Of a stretch of DNA of 64,000 bases, positions 1 through 10,984 are shown piece by piece. The DNA is taken from contig CM055608.1 in NCBI GenBank assembly GCA_029379385.1, positions 23,744,350 through 23,808,349 of the forward strand, written 5' to 3'. Origin of the DNA: Quillaja saponaria. Lineage: Eukaryota; Streptophyta; Magnoliopsida; Fabales; Quillajaceae. Under the pieces are notes generated by a model. It had not been told where the DNA came from. It made no database searches and worked only from the letters and a program-made list of their open reading frames with translations. The position numbers were made by a program, and so were the translations under genes. Numbering within the stretch: position 1 is the first letter of the stretch; the number at the start of each line of letters is the position of its first letter.

Positions 1-1
1 G

Positions 2-1639
2 GCAATTGCTAATGGAAAGCTTGGAGGTCTTTGTGCCACTGGTGTGATGCTTAATAATCCTAGATATCCCCATGGAAAGTGGGATCAAATTCTTGAACTG
101 GCTCTTTTAAGGCCTGATATTGGAAGTCTGGCTGTTGGTAGTAGCCGAAAGCCTTCTCTTTCTGTTCTAGGAGAGGCCATTTTCTATGCTCTTCGTATGC
201 TATTGGCAAGAAGTTTAAGCAGACTGAGTTTCTTTGAGGATTCAAGTTCTGTCTTTGTTCTTTTAGTTGACTCTCAGTATGGTGGTGTTGTAAAGGTTGG
301 AGGAGATGTAAATAAGATGAATTTTGATGTGAATAATATTTATGAATGTGCTGCTGAGTGGATAAAAACACATTCTACAATAGCAGTTTCTCCAATTGAT
401 AGGATCTGGAACAAACTCGGAAATGCGAATTGGGGAGACATTGGTGCTCTGCAGGTACTTTTTGCAACCTTCCACAGTATAATGCAATATGCTGGAGTGC
501 CCAAGCATTCTGTTGAGGATTTGGCTGCTGATCATAGTTCACGCCTCCAAACAAGAAGAATAGAGAGACAATTAGGAGAAGCCAAAGTGAATGGAAATGG
601 TCTATTTCGATACCAGCAGCGTAGTGTATCTCCTGAAATCGTCGAAGTTCATGATGCAGTCAAAATTGAGTCCAAAAAGCCTATGAAATTAGAAGTAGGA
701 TCTGTGTTATGGTTGGAGGATTCAGACTGGCAAAAGGGTTACCAGATAAAAGAGGTCATGACTACTGCTGAATTCACATATTACATAGCATCCCATGTTG
801 AAGAACCAGGCAGAAGTCTGTTCCTTTATGTTGGTTCTCATCCTTCTAATCTAGAACCAGCATGGGAAGATATGAATTTGTGGTATCAAGTTCAGAGGCA
901 AACCAAAATATTGACAATAATGAAACAGAAAGGTCTATCTAGCAAATATCTGCCTCAGTTGAGTGCATCTGGTAGGATTGTACACCCTGGCCAGTGTAGA
1001 AGACCCAGTTCAGGTGGAAACTGTGACCATCCTTGGTGTGGGACCCCCATTCTTGTGACCATCCCAGTTGGTGAAACAGTAGCTGAAATGGTTAGAGGAG
1101 GCCGATTTGGTTCAGATGAGGTTATCAGGTGTTGCCATGATTGCTTATCTGCACTTTTTACAGCTGCTTCAGCTGGAATTCGGCATGGGGACATCAGGCC
1201 GGAGAATGTGATTTGTGTAAAGTCTGGTATACGGCATCCTTATTTTGTTCTTATTGGCTGGGGACATGCAATTCTTGAAGATAGGGACCGACCTACAATG
1301 AACCTTCATTTCTCATCAACTTATGCACTTCAAGAGGGAAAGCTTTGCTCAGCGTCAGATGCAGAAAGCCTGATTTACATGCTTTATTATACCTGTGGCG
1401 GGACGTTGCCTGATCTAGATTCAGTTGAGGGTGCATTGCAATGGAGAGAGACCTCTTGGTCAAGGAGATTGATTCAACAGAAGCTAGGAGACATTTCCAC
1501 GGTGTTGAAAGCATTTTCAGATTATGTTGACAGTCTATGTGGGACACCATATCCTATGGACTATGATATATGGTTGAGAAGGTTGAAGAGAAACTTTCAT
1601 GAGGAAGATTATGGGAAGGAAATTGATGCTTCAGGCTAG
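2..1639 (+). CDS. Protein-kinase-like protein, probable pseudokinase (3' part of gene)
   Basis: The frame is open from base 2 to a TAG at 1637-1639, giving 545 visible residues in one exon. There is no start context, so the 5' end lies outside the window. Near visible residue 395 is HGDIRPENV, which matches the catalytic-loop pattern of protein kinases (HRDxxxxN) with the Asp and Asn kept. About 22 residues later, where the metal-binding DFG should be, the sequence reads IGWGHA, so the DFG Asp is missing. I see no clear glycine loop or VAIK lysine in the divergent N-lobe (about residues 230-380). A following segment, SDAESLIYMLYY, resembles the conserved F-helix region of CK1-like kinases. 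The N-terminal 220 residues match nothing I recognise. From memory this resembles a small plant kinase-superfamily group (Arabidopsis At2g40980 type), not verified. Inference: a pseudokinase or atypical kinase with unknown role. The protein is probably intact because no stop or frameshift interrupts 1.6 kb. Confidence 0.8.
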   Translation, partial: AIANGKLGGLCATGVMLNNPRYPHGKWDQILELALLRPDIGSLAVGSSRKPSLSVLGEAIFYALRMLLARSLSRLSFFEDSSSVFVLLVDSQYGGVVKVGGDVNKMNFDVNNIYECAAEWIKTHSTIAVSPIDRIWNKLGNANWGDIGALQVLFATFHSIMQYAGVPKHSVEDLAADHSSRLQTRRIERQLGEAKVNGNGLFRYQQRSVSPEIVEVHDAVKIESKKPMKLEVGSVLWLEDSDWQKGYQIKEVMTTAEFTYYIASHVEEPGRSLFLYVGSHPSNLEPAWEDMNLWYQVQRQTKILTIMKQKGLSSKYLPQLSASGRIVHPGQCRRPSSGGNCDHPWCGTPILVTIPVGETVAEMVRGGRFGSDEVIRCCHDCLSALFTAASAGIRHGDIRPENVICVKSGIRHPYFVLIGWGHAILEDRDRPTMNLHFSSTYALQEGKLCSASDAESLIYMLYYTCGGTLPDLDSVEGALQWRETSWSRRLIQQKLGDISTVLKAFSDYVDSLCGTPYPMDYDIWLRRLKRNFHEEDYGKEIDASG

Positions 1640-3189
1640 ACTTTTTTAAACTGGACCATATTGCCGGAGACCTCAATATTAGCTGGGATATGCGTCTTTC
1701 TGCACAGATTTTTTGGGAACCAGAAAAATTGTGGGTCAATTCTTTAACGTATTTGATGATGGGGGTTCATATTCCTTGAATAGAAATTCGTCTAGGAGGA
1801 TGGTTTCGAACAAATGAAGCGGCTGAGTCATGATTGTTCTTTTTGGTTATTGGTTTGGCCTGTTTTTTCTCTTCTAAATCTTTTGGGAGTGCTTACATGG
1901 CATGCAGAGATGGTTAGATAATAATGTGGATATATATCAACAGCAGCCTCTTTCTACTGCAAAACTAAATCATCATTACTTTCTTTCCTTTTGATGAGTT
2001 TCTTTCAACATATGATGTATAAAACAACATGATTTCTTTGTAAAGAAAATAGGCCTTTATTTGGATTGACCTGGTTTTTGGTGTAGTAGTTTGATCTGAG
2101 TATTGGCACTGCCCAGGGCACTATACATTTCTGTAAATACATTATTTCTGTTCATGAGGTTTCTGATTAGTTAATTGAACTAGAATTATTTAGTCATTTG
2201 GTGCCTTTGGTCTTTTAGCACTATCATTCAAATTGATCTGTCTACATTTGCTCTCTTTCACTTGATTCAACCGATCTCTACGGCTTCAAAGATCATTTTG
2301 GTACTTTATTTGCCCTGAAAGTATTCCAACCAATATATTTCCAACTTCGAGAGATTAAACCTTTAGCAACCATTTTGCATTTCATATAAACATTGTTTTT
2401 GGTCTATAAGGGAAAAATGCACCTGAATTCTGACGATTGTGCACCCCCACCCAAATAATGAGAAATTTAATATAGATAGATCTTAAGTTTCTGAAAATCC
2501 TCATCTTCAAAAAAAGTCAAAATAAATATTGCAATAATCTTAATTAGGACCTAATTTATTTTATTTATTTTGTAATTGTTATGTGATTAATTAGTTTAAC
2601 TCTCATATTTATGCTTAATTCTAGGCTATATTGGTTTCTTAATTGTAGGCTACCTATTGTAGGTCAACTCTTGTTCGACTAAATATAGGTTGTCTGAAAA
2701 TTATAAAACACCTAAAATTCATTCACCGAAAAGCTCCATAATCATTGTTGTTCACAACAAAACACTACATTCCACCATGCCAATCAGAAAACGGAGGCCA
2801 CCAACAGAATTGCAAAGAGATTCCGAGTCATCCTACTCCATAATCATTGGTTGTTTTTTTTTTAAAACCTATTAAATTAGAAAATAAATACTCCACATAT
2901 TTAGAAACAAAACATCATTTTACAAGTATGATTTCAAATATGGAAACAATTATAAAAAAATGTAAATTGTTAAATTCACAAGGAAAGAGCTAAGACTACG
3001 GATATCATCATTCATGTGGTCTAGGTGTAACTGGGAAGCTCCCGAGAAAGGAACAATATTATGATATAAGTCACATAATCAAGTTATAAGATTTAGTTTA
3101 GAAGAAAAATTATAAATTTGTAGTAATGAACAAACTTAAGAAAATATTAAAATTTTCAAGTAGAAAAGCACACTTGTGCATGTATAATA
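1640..3189. other. 3' UTR and AT-rich spacer, no gene seen
   Basis: The first ~500 bases after the kinase-like stop are the likely 3' UTR: T-rich, with candidate polyadenylation-like sequence around 2020 and 2130. Beyond that the sequence is AT-rich with no coding pattern on either strand that I can support. Short open frames here (for example 2690-2875) have no recognisable protein content. Confidence 0.5.
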
Positions 3190-3870
3190 TCTATCTAATA
3201 TTTGATCAAAATTGGAAACCATTTCTTACAAGTCTTATTTGTCCCCACGGATGCGTTGGTACTCTTGGCTCGTGAAATAGACATGTATTTGACTAGTTTA
3301 CCTTTCGATACCCAATTTCTAAAGTTTTTAATTAGAAATTTACACTTGTGTATAAATTCCTACTATTTGATCCAAATTACAAACTGTTTATTCTTACAAG
3401 TTTTATTTGTCCTCACAGATGTGTCGATACTCTCGACGTCAAACATACGCTGATAGTTTAAGCGGTGGGCACAAATGAAAAAAAATTAAATAAATAAAAT
3501 TAAACACACCAGACCCAGTCACTTACAGTTTAAAAAGTCATTATTGATAAGGTGAAAAAACAATAAATATGTCTAAGATAGCAAGGATAGATGCATATAC
3601 AATAAACGCGAAAACAAATATGTTAGTGCAAAATGTCAAGAATGTATTAAATAAAATAAATATTTAACTCTATCTGTGACAGTGACAGCAAACGCTGTCA
3701 CAAATAAGAAAATAATGGATGTAGATAATTTTCTGCAAATTGCACAAAAATTCTATCTTCACCAGCGTTTGCAATGTATTAATCAGCGACATTATACACA
3801 ATTTGGGGGCTATTCAATAACAATAGGGGTTTTACTGTCGTAGATAACTAAAATTGTGGACTCAGATGAT
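3190..3870. repeat. Fragment of CACTA-associated minisatellite and subterminal repeat
   Basis: Two diverged copies (about 3190-3320 and 3330-3455) of the same unit that is tandemly repeated at 11365-12700. Shared words include 'cttacaagtcttatttgtcc' and 'catgtatttgacta'. They are followed at 3665-3860 by motifs such as 'gcaaacgctgtcacaaat' and 'cagcgtttgcaatg', which resemble the subterminal repeats at 11132-11330 and 35650-36138. I read this as a decayed end fragment of the same transposon family. No intact terminus is visible. Confidence 0.5.
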
Positions 3871-4109
3871 GGTTATCTGTGATAGCTCATCAACGATATT
3901 GTTGTCATTGATACTCAATTTATTTTAGTGCTCAACTCTTGTGCGACCTACATTTAGGATATCTCTCTTTATTATAATCATATCAATCAAACCATATATC
4001 AATACAAAGAATTACATTTGATTCAACTCAGGGACAATAAAAAATAAAAAACGAAAAATAAAAAATTTCAAGGACGACAAGGAAGAAGACACGTGATATT
4101 TATATACTA

Positions 4110-4580
4110 GTTATTGGTAATGGTTCATAGACTACAAAAGATTGGGCAAGATATGCAGACATACCGACCTTAGCCCAGAGATTGAAATTTAGGGATATGA
4201 ATCAGACGATACACGTCAGAATAGGAAGGGCAACAAGTTGCATGCCTAGTATGGTCTTTCCATATATATCCAAACTGTTCAAATGTGTTAATGCGTCAAT
4301 ACCCACTAGGAGGTATGGAAGCTTTCTCCTTTTAAGCCATTATATCCGGGAAGGCAGTTCCTAAAATTTATTTCTAGCTAGCAACCTTCTTAATTAGTTC
4401 GACAAATAAACAAACAAATTATACATTCATTTTTTTTTTTTTTTACCAACTTAATATTATAACATTTAAGAAAGCATGTAAAAAGAAGTCTATAAATAGA
4501 GGCTCTATACAAGACTTCGGACACCACCAGACCAACTAAGATTTTAGAAATACCTGAGGTTTGCTCTAACCCTAGAAAAC
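4110..4580 (+). promoter_or_regulatory. Decayed phylloplanin-type promoter
   Basis: This stretch is homologous to the region upstream of the intact phylloplanin-like gene at 7602. It shares the 'attggtaatggttcat' block (4112 on), the block around 'ggaggtatggaagc' and 'gggaaggcagttcc' (4310-4360), and a TATA box 'ctataaatag' at 4490-4499 about 85-95 bases before the old start codon. A T-run at 4431-4444 interrupts it. Confidence 0.6.
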
Positions 4581-4583
4581 TCA

Positions 4584-4712
4584 GTGGCTTACCGTTTCAT
4601 GCTCCTCCTTGCTTCTTTTTGTTGTCACAACCTAACTAACCCATGGCACCTAAGTCATAAATGGAACCACTATTGCCCAAGTTGTAATACCAGACCGAGC
4701 TAGACAGTGGGG
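4584..4712 (+). pseudogene. Truncated phylloplanin-like pseudogene
   Basis: This is a fourth, broken copy of the phylloplanin-like gene, aligned with the first ~40 codons of the copy at 7602. The start codon is GTG (4584-4586) instead of ATG. Two bases are missing in the signal-peptide region (the run 'ctccttgcttctttttg'). A TAA replaces a codon just after the signal peptide, in 'ggcacctaagtc'. Homology stops near 4712, where 'ccagaccgagctagacag' runs into unrelated AT-rich sequence, so about 70 percent of the gene is absent. It lies upstream of, and in the same orientation as, the intact copies, which makes it the oldest visible member of the array. Confidence 0.85.
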
Positions 4713-5394
4713 GGAGAATATAATATAATAATGTAACAACAAAATAACTATACAGCCTAATACATTGTATAATCCTAGTTATACTATGTAATCCTATACA
4801 ATACACCATTATATAATAATTGTTACTTGAAAATTATGATAATGATATATTTAACTATCAAGTAAATCTATCTAATATTTCGACACATCATCTAATAAAT
4901 CACTCTCATCTCTCTCAAATCAATTAATTAAATGCAATCGAGTTTTTTCAATCTCCTGAACTTTTTTATCTTCTCTCTCCTCTTTTTCTCTCTACTGACT
5001 CCTCACTTAAGTTTTTTGTATTGCTTCTCTCTAGTCTTTCTCCTCTTCGCGGTTTTGGTTTAGTATTTCTTTTTCATATATTTTCCAAAAAAGAAAAAGG
5101 ACATGCACTCTCTATACCATAAAAATAAAAATGCACCTTATAAATAGAACTAATTTAGTATGCCTCCATTTATAAAAAAAAATTAAGTTAATTTCAAAAA
5201 AGAAGTATATCCAAAAATTATTATAATGACTAATTTTTAAATGATTTATTGACTATTTATTAAGGATGATCAATTGTGCAAAAATTATAGTATGATGTTT
5301 GATAATCCAGGCCAGCAACTAGTATTGACACCAAATTTTATTTTACTTATTTTTAAATAGAAAATATATCTCTAAATTAAAAATTAAAAATAGA
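4713..5394. other. AT-rich spacer
   Basis: AT-rich sequence with a CT-rich patch near 4960-5050. I see no coding region, RNA gene or defined repeat end. Confidence 0.4.
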
Positions 5395-6160
5395 AATCTA
5401 TGTAAATTTGAGTTCACTTTCACCCCTTGAGTTTCAATTGCTGCAATTGGAACCAGGTTTAATGTGATGTAATTAGGTCCATCCTATATAAATGAACACA
5501 ATTGTTGGTGACGTGACTAACAGAAGATGATGTGAACAACTTAGTTAATATAATTAACAAATAAAAAATAGCCAGGTTTCTTTGTATAAAATTTATATAA
5601 AAGTTAAATCTAAATATTTAAAAAAAGAAAAAAGAAAAATAATATTAAAAATTAAAAAAATGTAAAATAAAAAATTAATCAAACCTTTCCCTTCTCTCTC
5701 TCTTCTCACCATGCACCAATAAAGAAACCCAAATCTGTCTGGGTACTAGTTCAAACAAAAAATTTAAAATTTCTTTAATCGATAAACGATTGATCTAACT
5801 ATTTTGCATCAAGGAAAACTCATATTTCCTCTTTTAGGTTAGGCGTCTTTTGCTCAAATGAAATAGGGGTCTTTGCCGAGTGGAAATGACCGATGCTAAT
5901 AGTTAGATTCAATATTCAATAGTCTTAAATAGAAGCCAAATCCAATTGAGAAGAGACAAGCATGGTGACATCCATCGAAGGGATCTCGATCGAGAAGCGG
6001 CCCACGTAAAGCCAGATTGAGAATAGCCACGTCACCAACAGTAAGTGTTAATTTAGATGGGAGGGACCTAATTCTATCACATTAAATCTGGTGGGGATCC
6101 AATTATTGCAATTGAAATTTAAGAGACGAAAATGAACTCAAATTTATACTATTGGAACTA
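5395..6160. mobile_element. Long-TIR non-autonomous DNA element (MITE-like)
   Basis: The arms at about 5400-5525 and 6015-6155 are imperfect inverted repeats of one another. The left arm reads 'taaatttgagttcacttt', then 'tttcaattgctgcaattgga', then 'taatgtgatgtaattaggtc'. The right arm carries the same three blocks in reverse complement, in the same order. The ~490-base core has no coding capacity. The outermost ends and target duplication are unclear, because AT-rich sequence continues past both arms. Confidence 0.6.
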
Positions 6161-7139
6161 AAAATGTAAATAAGCCTATATAATATAATAGTTATTCAAG
6201 AATTATGAGAATAATATATTGGCACATCAACTAATATTTTAATGCCATATAAGGTTAGTCATCTTTTATTCTCACAAACTGATTTATTATACATTTAAAA
6301 TAAAATAATGAAGACGTTAATAATATTGATGATAATAAATTTTAAAAAATAAATAAAAATTATAAACTTTAAAGATCTTAAAATAAAAATTAATTTTGAA
6401 ATAAAATAAAGCACAAAGGCTGAATTATACATCTATATAGTATATAATACAATTATTACTCAATAATTAAGGAAATGATTTTGACACATCAAACACTCTG
6501 ACATAAGCTAATATATTGATATATCAAATACGTCAGAAATTTTTTTTGAAGCCACTTCAGCTAATATTCCATATGTTATTATTATTTTTTAAATTAAGAA
6601 CATAATAAGGTTTGATGAAAATTGAACCTTAAACCTCTTAAATGATATAAGTGGACCAATAACTATTCGACAAGCTAATTATTTATTAAATTAACTCAAC
6701 AAAAATTTAAAAAAGTATTAAATATTAATTGAAATAAAAAAATTATTAGGTTTGATTATTTAAGTAACTAATTATCTATACTTCTTTACATAAATTTTTT
6801 TATTAATAAATCCAAAAATATTGAATGAAGAAAAAAAATCCTAGCTAGTAAAATATTATCTTATAATTTCACTTTTTTGATCCACTATTGAAACTCAAAA
6901 ATAAATAATTTGAAGTATCATTTTTTATAAGTATTATTTGTTATATCAAATTTATAAAAGAGAATAATTCACCATATAAGATTCATATGATATGAAGATA
7001 CATAAAATAAAATAATGAATATTAGTAATGTTGTTAAAAATATTATATTTTTTATCAAAAAAATAATATTATATTTTCACAAAAAAATATTTTTTACAAA
7101 TTTTGAAAATTTTAAAATTAAAATAAAATAACATCTGCA
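6161..7139. other. AT-rich intergenic sequence
   Basis: Very AT-rich DNA with short phrases of the kind 'acacatcaaacactctgaca' and many A/T runs. No gene, RNA or bounded repeat can be supported. Confidence 0.4.
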
Positions 7140-7601
7140 TATATATATGAATCAGTACTCTACGTGCACTAGGTTAGGAGGCAATGGTCTATGGGCTATA
7201 TAAATATATATATATGTAAAAGATCGGGCAAGGTATGCAAAAAGATAAGGATATACTGGCCTTATTTAATGGGATATAGTTTCTGAATTCTAGGGTGCAA
7301 TTTGGAATATGGAGAGTAACGACGTTGTATACATTATACATAGCATGATTATTTCATATAATATAATATTATATATATATATATATGCACGTCAATACCC
7401 ACTTGGAGGTATGGGACATTCACATTTTTAGCCATTATCCCCGGGAAGGCAGTTCCAAAATTTTCACATTTTCTTTTAAGAATTATGCATGTACGTAAAA
7501 TCAAGCCTATAAATAGAGGCTTCTAAACAAGACCTTAGACACCACCAAAGCCTTAGAAACATTGAGATATCTAGAGGTTTGCTCTAACACTAGAAAACTC
7601 A
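7140..7601 (+). promoter_or_regulatory. Promoter and 5' UTR of phylloplanin-like copy 1
   Basis: The TATA box 'ctataaata' is at 7507-7515, about 87 bases before the ATG. Upstream blocks are shared with the decayed copy ('acccacttggaggtatggga' near 7398 and 'gggaaggcagttcc' near 7443) and, less closely, with copies 2 and 3. An AT dinucleotide tract lies at about 7371-7386. Confidence 0.65.
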
Positions 7602-8054
7602 ATGGCTTACCGTTTCATGCTCCTCCTTGCTTTTCTTTTTGTTGTCACAACCTCACTAGCCCATGGCAGCTTCATCATAAATGAAACAACTATTGCCCAA
7701 GTTGTAATACCCGGCCGTGCTTTTTGCTCAATCAATGGAAACCCTGTGAACAGCAACACACCCGGTTTGGCCGGAGTAAATGTGCAATTGGTGTGTAATG
7801 GTGCCACAACACTTACCCAAGTTCTTACCGATTCACAAGGATTTTTCAGGATTGTTTTAAACACTTTAGACGGCATACTCTTTGATCCATCTAAATGTGT
7901 TATCCGTATAAGACTCCCTATAGCTAGTTGTTCTGTTTTGGCACCCACGTCTGGAAATCTTCAATCTGTTATTACCCTTGCTGGTGTCGTTCAATCTGTT
8001 TTGGGAGCAGTTGCTAATTTCACAAGTGGTTTGTTTGTTCTTGTTCCTAACTAG
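7602..8054 (+). CDS. Phylloplanin-like secreted protein, copy 1
   Basis: Single exon of 150 residues. Residues 1-22 form a signal peptide (hydrophobic core LLLAFLFVVTTSLA, cleavage likely after AHG), so the product is secreted. The mature part has the phylloplanin / pollen Ole e 1-like pattern: VVIPGRAFCSINGN near residue 33, four cysteines (42, 65, 99, 110) able to form two disulphides, and a hydrophobic C-terminus. N-glycosylation sequons occur at N27 (NET) and N139 (NFT). Tobacco phylloplanin is a secreted leaf-surface glycoprotein that inhibits an oomycete, and a similar surface-defence role is inferred here. The ATG is supported by the signal peptide and a TATA box 87 bases upstream. It differs from copies 2 and 3 at about nine positions, including F5, E28, K98 and S109. 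Its length matches the family and nothing is broken. Confidence 0.88.
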   Translation: MAYRFMLLLAFLFVVTTSLAHGSFIINETTIAQVVIPGRAFCSINGNPVNSNTPGLAGVNVQLVCNGATTLTQVLTDSQGFFRIVLNTLDGILFDPSKCVIRIRLPIASCSVLAPTSGNLQSVITLAGVVQSVLGAVANFTSGLFVLVPN

Positions 8055-8432
8055 CTGGTACAAATACTTATATGTTAACTGTCAAGGCTTTTCTTAATGA
8101 CGATTGCCTTTTCAGTTCTGCTTTGTGCTTAGCTTAATTGTGTTTAAGTGTGCTATAATAAGGATGACATTCCATGTATTACAAAGTTTGTAAGTTATCT
8201 TAATTGTACTACTTTCACTTTCGTTTCTAAGTTGTATCAGCACTATCTTTTATTTATGCATCTTTGAATTACTTTCAAGGAATGTTAAATTAAAGGACTA
8301 TAAATTTCTGTATGTTAAAAGGTATTTGACATGAATTTTTTATTTTCTTAAATAACCTTACAACTTTTTAATACACTACATCTTACAAGACCATTACGAA
8401 TGAATAGATATTTAGTCAAAAACTAAGAAAAG

Positions 8433-8434
<2 letters not shown>
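8055..8434 (+). other. 3' UTR and conserved downstream block of copy 1
   Basis: This region is nearly identical to the 3' flanks of copies 2 (55051 on) and 3 (61986 on). The homology continues through the TIR element into the CACTA element, showing that the duplicated segment was much longer than the gene. I see no further coding sequence. Confidence 0.6.

Positions 8435-8468
<34 letters not shown>
8435..8468. repeat. Poly(A) tract
   Basis: An uninterrupted run of about 34 A. Copies 2 and 3 have only short mixed A/G runs at the same place, so the run expanded in copy 1 after duplication. Confidence 0.9.
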
Positions 8469-8471
<3 letters not shown>

Positions 8472-8558
8472 GAAATCTCTTAATCAATAACCTCTAACAC
8501 ATTGGTAGAAAGGTGAACCTTGTTCAAGGGAACACGTACCAATGGAAAATCGGCTCAT

Positions 8559-8910
8559 CTAAAATTCTTTATTGGAAGAATTCGTATAATTCTTTTAATT
8601 TTAGTCATTCACACTATTTTTTAAAATCTTAACCATCCAAATAATTTAATTTTAAGTTCTGTTATTTTATTTAATTAATAAATTGAATATTATCTTAAAA
8701 TATACCATATTTTTATTCTAAATCCTAACCCTAATCTAATCCTAATCCTAACCCTAACCCTAGCCCTAATCTTAACCTAATTCTAACCCTAACTCTAATC
8801 CTAATTCTAATTTTAATCATAAATTATTTGGATGGTTGAGATTTAAAAAAATAATATGAATGACTAAGATTAAAAGAATTCTAGGGATTCTACCAATATA
8901 GAATTCTAGA
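8559..8910. mobile_element. TIR element with telomere-like core (copy 1)
   Basis: About 95-base imperfect terminal inverted repeats: the left arm runs through 'attctttattggaagaatt' and 'ttaattttagtcattcaca', and the right arm carries the same blocks inverted. The core, 8718-8815, is a degenerate array of CCCTAA-like words (ccctaa, tcctaa, tctaac). It has no coding capacity. The same element is carried downstream of phylloplanin copies 2 and 3, so it predates the duplications. Confidence 0.7.
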
Positions 8911-9207
8911 GGATCTAAATCCGCAAAAGTTAGTACATTCAAAGATTCTAATCCAATGTTGTTTTGTCACTTGCTATTTTCAGAATAGCAAGATGGAGAG
9001 AAGAATAACACAATTGCGAAAGAACAAAGGTGATTATAGCTAATGGCGGACCTTTGTTAAGGAGTAAGACAACCTTTTGACAATTTTTATAGATTGGGAG
9101 CATAATCGATATTTACAGATTCAGCTATGTAGAAAAGCATGCTCTTGATCATCTATTACAGTTGTAATTAATGATCGATCTTTTGGCTTGAAAGCCAGAA
9201 CACAGAC

Positions 9208-10984
9208 CACTACAAGAAAACAAGGCATTTCATACAAACTTTTTTGCCACAAACCAGGTTTGTCGGTAAAAACACCTTTTACCCAAAAACCAACAGACAA
9301 ATTAGGAAAAACACTATACCTAAAAACTTATTATTGGTATATCAGTTGGTATTTTGGAGCCAATCACTTTTTTTTTTCCGCGTGAAACGTACCGGCAAAC
9401 CTATGTCTATATGTATTAAGTTTTTAGTATTTACCCACAAACCTTAGTTTGTCGGTAACTTATGCTTTACTTTTTCCTACAACCTAATGTTTGTCGGTAA
9501 ATTTTTTTATTTTTCCCACAAACTATTGTTTGTTGGAAATTGAAATGTTGCGTTTCATTTATTTTTAACCATAAACAAGTTTGATGGTGGTGGGTGTAAA
9601 TCCTAAATATATTATTTTCAAGAAACCATTTTCCCTCTGCCTTTACCTTTGCCACTTGAAATCCCTAGACTTCCACTGCAACACCCTAAGCTTCCATAGC
9701 AAATCCCCTCGCCCCCAAATAAGAACTAGCTTAAACAGAAGAAATTGTGGGTTTTCTGGGTGTCGATGTTAGGGAGCTCACCTATTATTTTCTGAGGCTA
9801 GCTTTGACATTGTTAACATTGGAAGTGAGAGAAGACTGGGATTGTTCAGAAGGTTGAAACGAGGAGTGGTTGGCGTTGACTAACAAAGATTTCTTGGGAT
9901 TTTCATTCAAACTTTGAGGAGAGAAGATGTGTTAGAGAGAAGGGTTTGTGAAAGTTAATATTTTGGGTTTTGGTTTGAGTTGGAGATGAAGCATCTGGTG
10001 AGTAAGGTTTTAGCATATTGAGATTTTGAAGCAAGTGAATTCTTCATATTGTTTCTCCTACTTTTCTGTTGTTAAGAAAAAAAACTTTGCTTTATATATG
10101 TGTGGTCTGACGAATTTGATTTTTTTTGTGAATTGATTCCTTTAATAAAAGGAAAGCCTGGAATGCTTAGTAACCATTTTCTTGCTACTAGTTTGTTCCT
10201 ATCCCACTTCTGCTTTCCTCACTCCCGGGCTTGCTGCAAAGGTCGAAGATTTTGAACTCTGTCTAGTAAGTTTTTTTTTTAGCTTTTATATTTCTAAAAG
10301 ATGAACATATGTTATATGCCTTCTTCCCAGTTCCCATTATGTATTCTTATGAGAATGATAATGAACACATGAATGATGTCGATGATATTGATGATGTTGA
10401 AAGTTTAACGTGAGGAATGTTGACAATTACCACTATGAATGAATTCCACATTTCTGTTTTAATGTGAACAATGTTCACAAAAGTCATTATGAATGAATAT
10501 ATAATTTTTTTTGGAATTTGTTGGCATGCATTTTATTTTTATTTTTTTATTTTATAAATGTATAAATGAAAAAACAGGTTAATGTATGGGTATTACTCAC
10601 ATACCAAGTTTTTGGTCTGTGGGTAATACCTACAAAGAAATATATGGTATGTGGGTAACAGGGTAATATCGACAAACGTGGTTTGTGGGTAATACTTAAA
10701 AACTCATTTTGTGGGTAATATTGACAAATGGCGTTTGTGGGTATTATCAACAACCATTATGTTTGTTGGTAGTACTGACAAAGTCTCCATTTCTAAAAAC
10801 ATTTTATCCACAATTTTGTACCTACAGATTATTTGTCAGTATCACTGACGATATCGTCAAATTGTACATGTTTGTTGGAAATACCCATAAATGAGTACTT
10901 GTAGCCCTTTTCCCATGAAAAGTTTGTCGGTAAGGTTTTTCCCACAAACTCAGTCCGTTGGAAATGTCAATTTTTCTTGTAGTG
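9208..10984 (+). mobile_element. Non-autonomous CACTA (En/Spm-type) transposon, complete
   Basis: The left end is CACTACAAGAAAA at 9208-9220 and the right end is the exact inverse, ttttcttgtagtg, at 10972-10984. The 3-bp direct repeat 'gac' lies immediately outside both ends (9205-9207 and 10985-10987), which is the expected target duplication for this superfamily. Subterminal zones (about 9230-9600 and 10590-10960) hold many short motifs such as 'ccacaaac', 'gtttgtcggtaa' and 'gtttgtgggtaata', as CACTA ends do. The 1.78-kb interior has no usable open frame. Compared with the copy at 56181, it lacks about 1.2 kb between 'cccattatgt' (10337) and 'gaatgatgtcg' (10371), so it looks like an internal-deletion derivative. 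Confidence 0.88.

Noticed and set aside
7607..7948. Minus-strand open frames antisense to the phylloplanin genes (also 54603-54953 and 61538-61888)
   Set aside because: They mirror the coding strand, lack signal or domain content, and arise only because the sense gene has few stop-generating codons.
8718..8815. True telomere or chromosome end
   Set aside because: The CCCTAA words are degenerate, under 100 bases long, enclosed by inverted repeats and repeated internally three times, so this is interstitial.
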